A stretch of 14,279 nucleotides of DNA, from the NCBI GenBank assembly GCA_031285415.1, contig JAITWF010000179.1, positions 1 to 14,279 on the forward strand, in the 5' to 3' direction. The notes under the pieces were generated by a model, which worked only from the letters and a program-made list of their open reading frames with translations, was not told where the DNA came from and made no database searches. How positions within the stretch are numbered: the stretch's first letter is position 1; every line of letters begins with the position of its first letter. This DNA is from Deferribacteraceae bacterium (GTDB lineage: Bacteria; Chrysiogenota; Deferribacteres; Deferribacterales; JAISNW01). The translations under genes and the position numbers were made by a program. Positions 13,991-14,279 of the stretch are shown piece after piece.

Positions 13991-14279
13991 TTATCTTCTT
14001 GTTATTCTGTCCAACAGTATCGCCACTGCGCTACGCACCGATAGGTGATTAAACTCGCCTGCGCCCTCGATCGGCTCCAATACATATGAAACCATATCGA
14101 ACACCTCAGGGGCAAACCCCCAACCTGTACCAAAGATCAACAGCACTGGGTCTTTCTCTGCAATATCGCCAAGCGTTTTTGCGGAGATCGTTGCCCTACT
14201 GCTCTTTGCAGTGGTCGCCACCACGACAGGCATCTTGCCAGTCGTCTTATAAATATCCTGCACGGCATAAAGTATGCTG
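13991..14279 (-). CDS. SPOUT RNA methyltransferase (PF09936-like), C-terminal part, 5' truncated by window
   Basis: The frame is open to the window edge; the GTG at 14263 is internal and not a credible start, because the residues upstream (SILYAV) continue the family pattern. Visible are VVVATTAKSSRATIS, LLIFGTGWGFAPEVFDMVSYVLEPI and FNHLSVRSAVAILLDR, which match the knotted SAM-binding C-terminal half of the SAM-dependent RNA methyltransferase family often encoded between trmD and rplS. The GTGWG loop and the N-H-L-S-V-R-S-A helix are the diagnostic segments. Its RNA target is not established to my knowledge. It is followed after 27 bp by rplS on the same strand, so trmD is the expected next gene beyond the window. 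Confidence 0.85.
   Translation of the reverse strand, partial: SILYAVQDIYKTTGKMPVVVATTAKSSRATISAKTLGDIAEKDPVLLIFGTGWGFAPEVFDMVSYVLEPIEGAGEFNHLSVRSAVAILLDRITRR

Overview
This window looks like an ordinary housekeeping stretch of a Gram-negative (diderm) bacterial chromosome. The diderm call rests on two GT9 heptosyltransferase-like genes, a SurA-type periplasmic chaperone and a PpiC-type lipoprotein foldase. The gene sets ppiC-like/surA/S4 protein and SPOUT methyltransferase/rplS/rplM/rpsI recall Deferribacterota and the old deltaproteobacterial groups. That placement is inference from gene order and has not been tested.

Layout, plus strand: the 3' end of an AddA/RecB-type helicase-nuclease (1-856); transketolase (901-2802); a 206-bp gap with strong predicted RNA structure (2803-3008); rlmB (3009-3686); a short gap with a plausible sigma70 promoter; rlmH, a DksA/TraR zinc-finger protein, a parvulin lipoprotein, a SurA-like chaperone and an RqcP-like S4 protein (3754-6620), tightly packed; two tandem 36-bp hairpin repeats (6615-6689); then a chain of six overlapping genes (6706-12646): DUF4143-type AAA ATPase, Xer recombinase, ispG, two GT9 glycosyltransferases and rluD. 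A 99-bp palindromic element (12647-12745) separates this chain from a minus-strand operon read leftward: SPOUT RNA methyltransferase (cut by the window end), rplS, rplM, rpsI.

Functional themes: ribosome biogenesis dominates. RluD makes the pseudouridine that RlmH methylates in helix 69 of 23S rRNA, RlmB methylates G2251, the S4 protein resembles a ribosome quality-control factor, and L13, L19 and S9 are encoded. The second theme is the cell envelope: PpiC-like and SurA-like foldases, two GT9 enzymes, and isoprenoid supply through IspG. The AAA ATPase is the one accessory-looking gene. It is AT-richer than the sampled Xer sequence beside it, is preceded by the tandem repeats, and overlaps the xer gene by four bases.

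I see no CRISPR array, tRNA, phage, insertion sequence or clear new multi-gene system. The most interesting material is non-coding: the structured gap before rlmB, the tandem hairpins before the ATPase, and the palindromic element after rluD.
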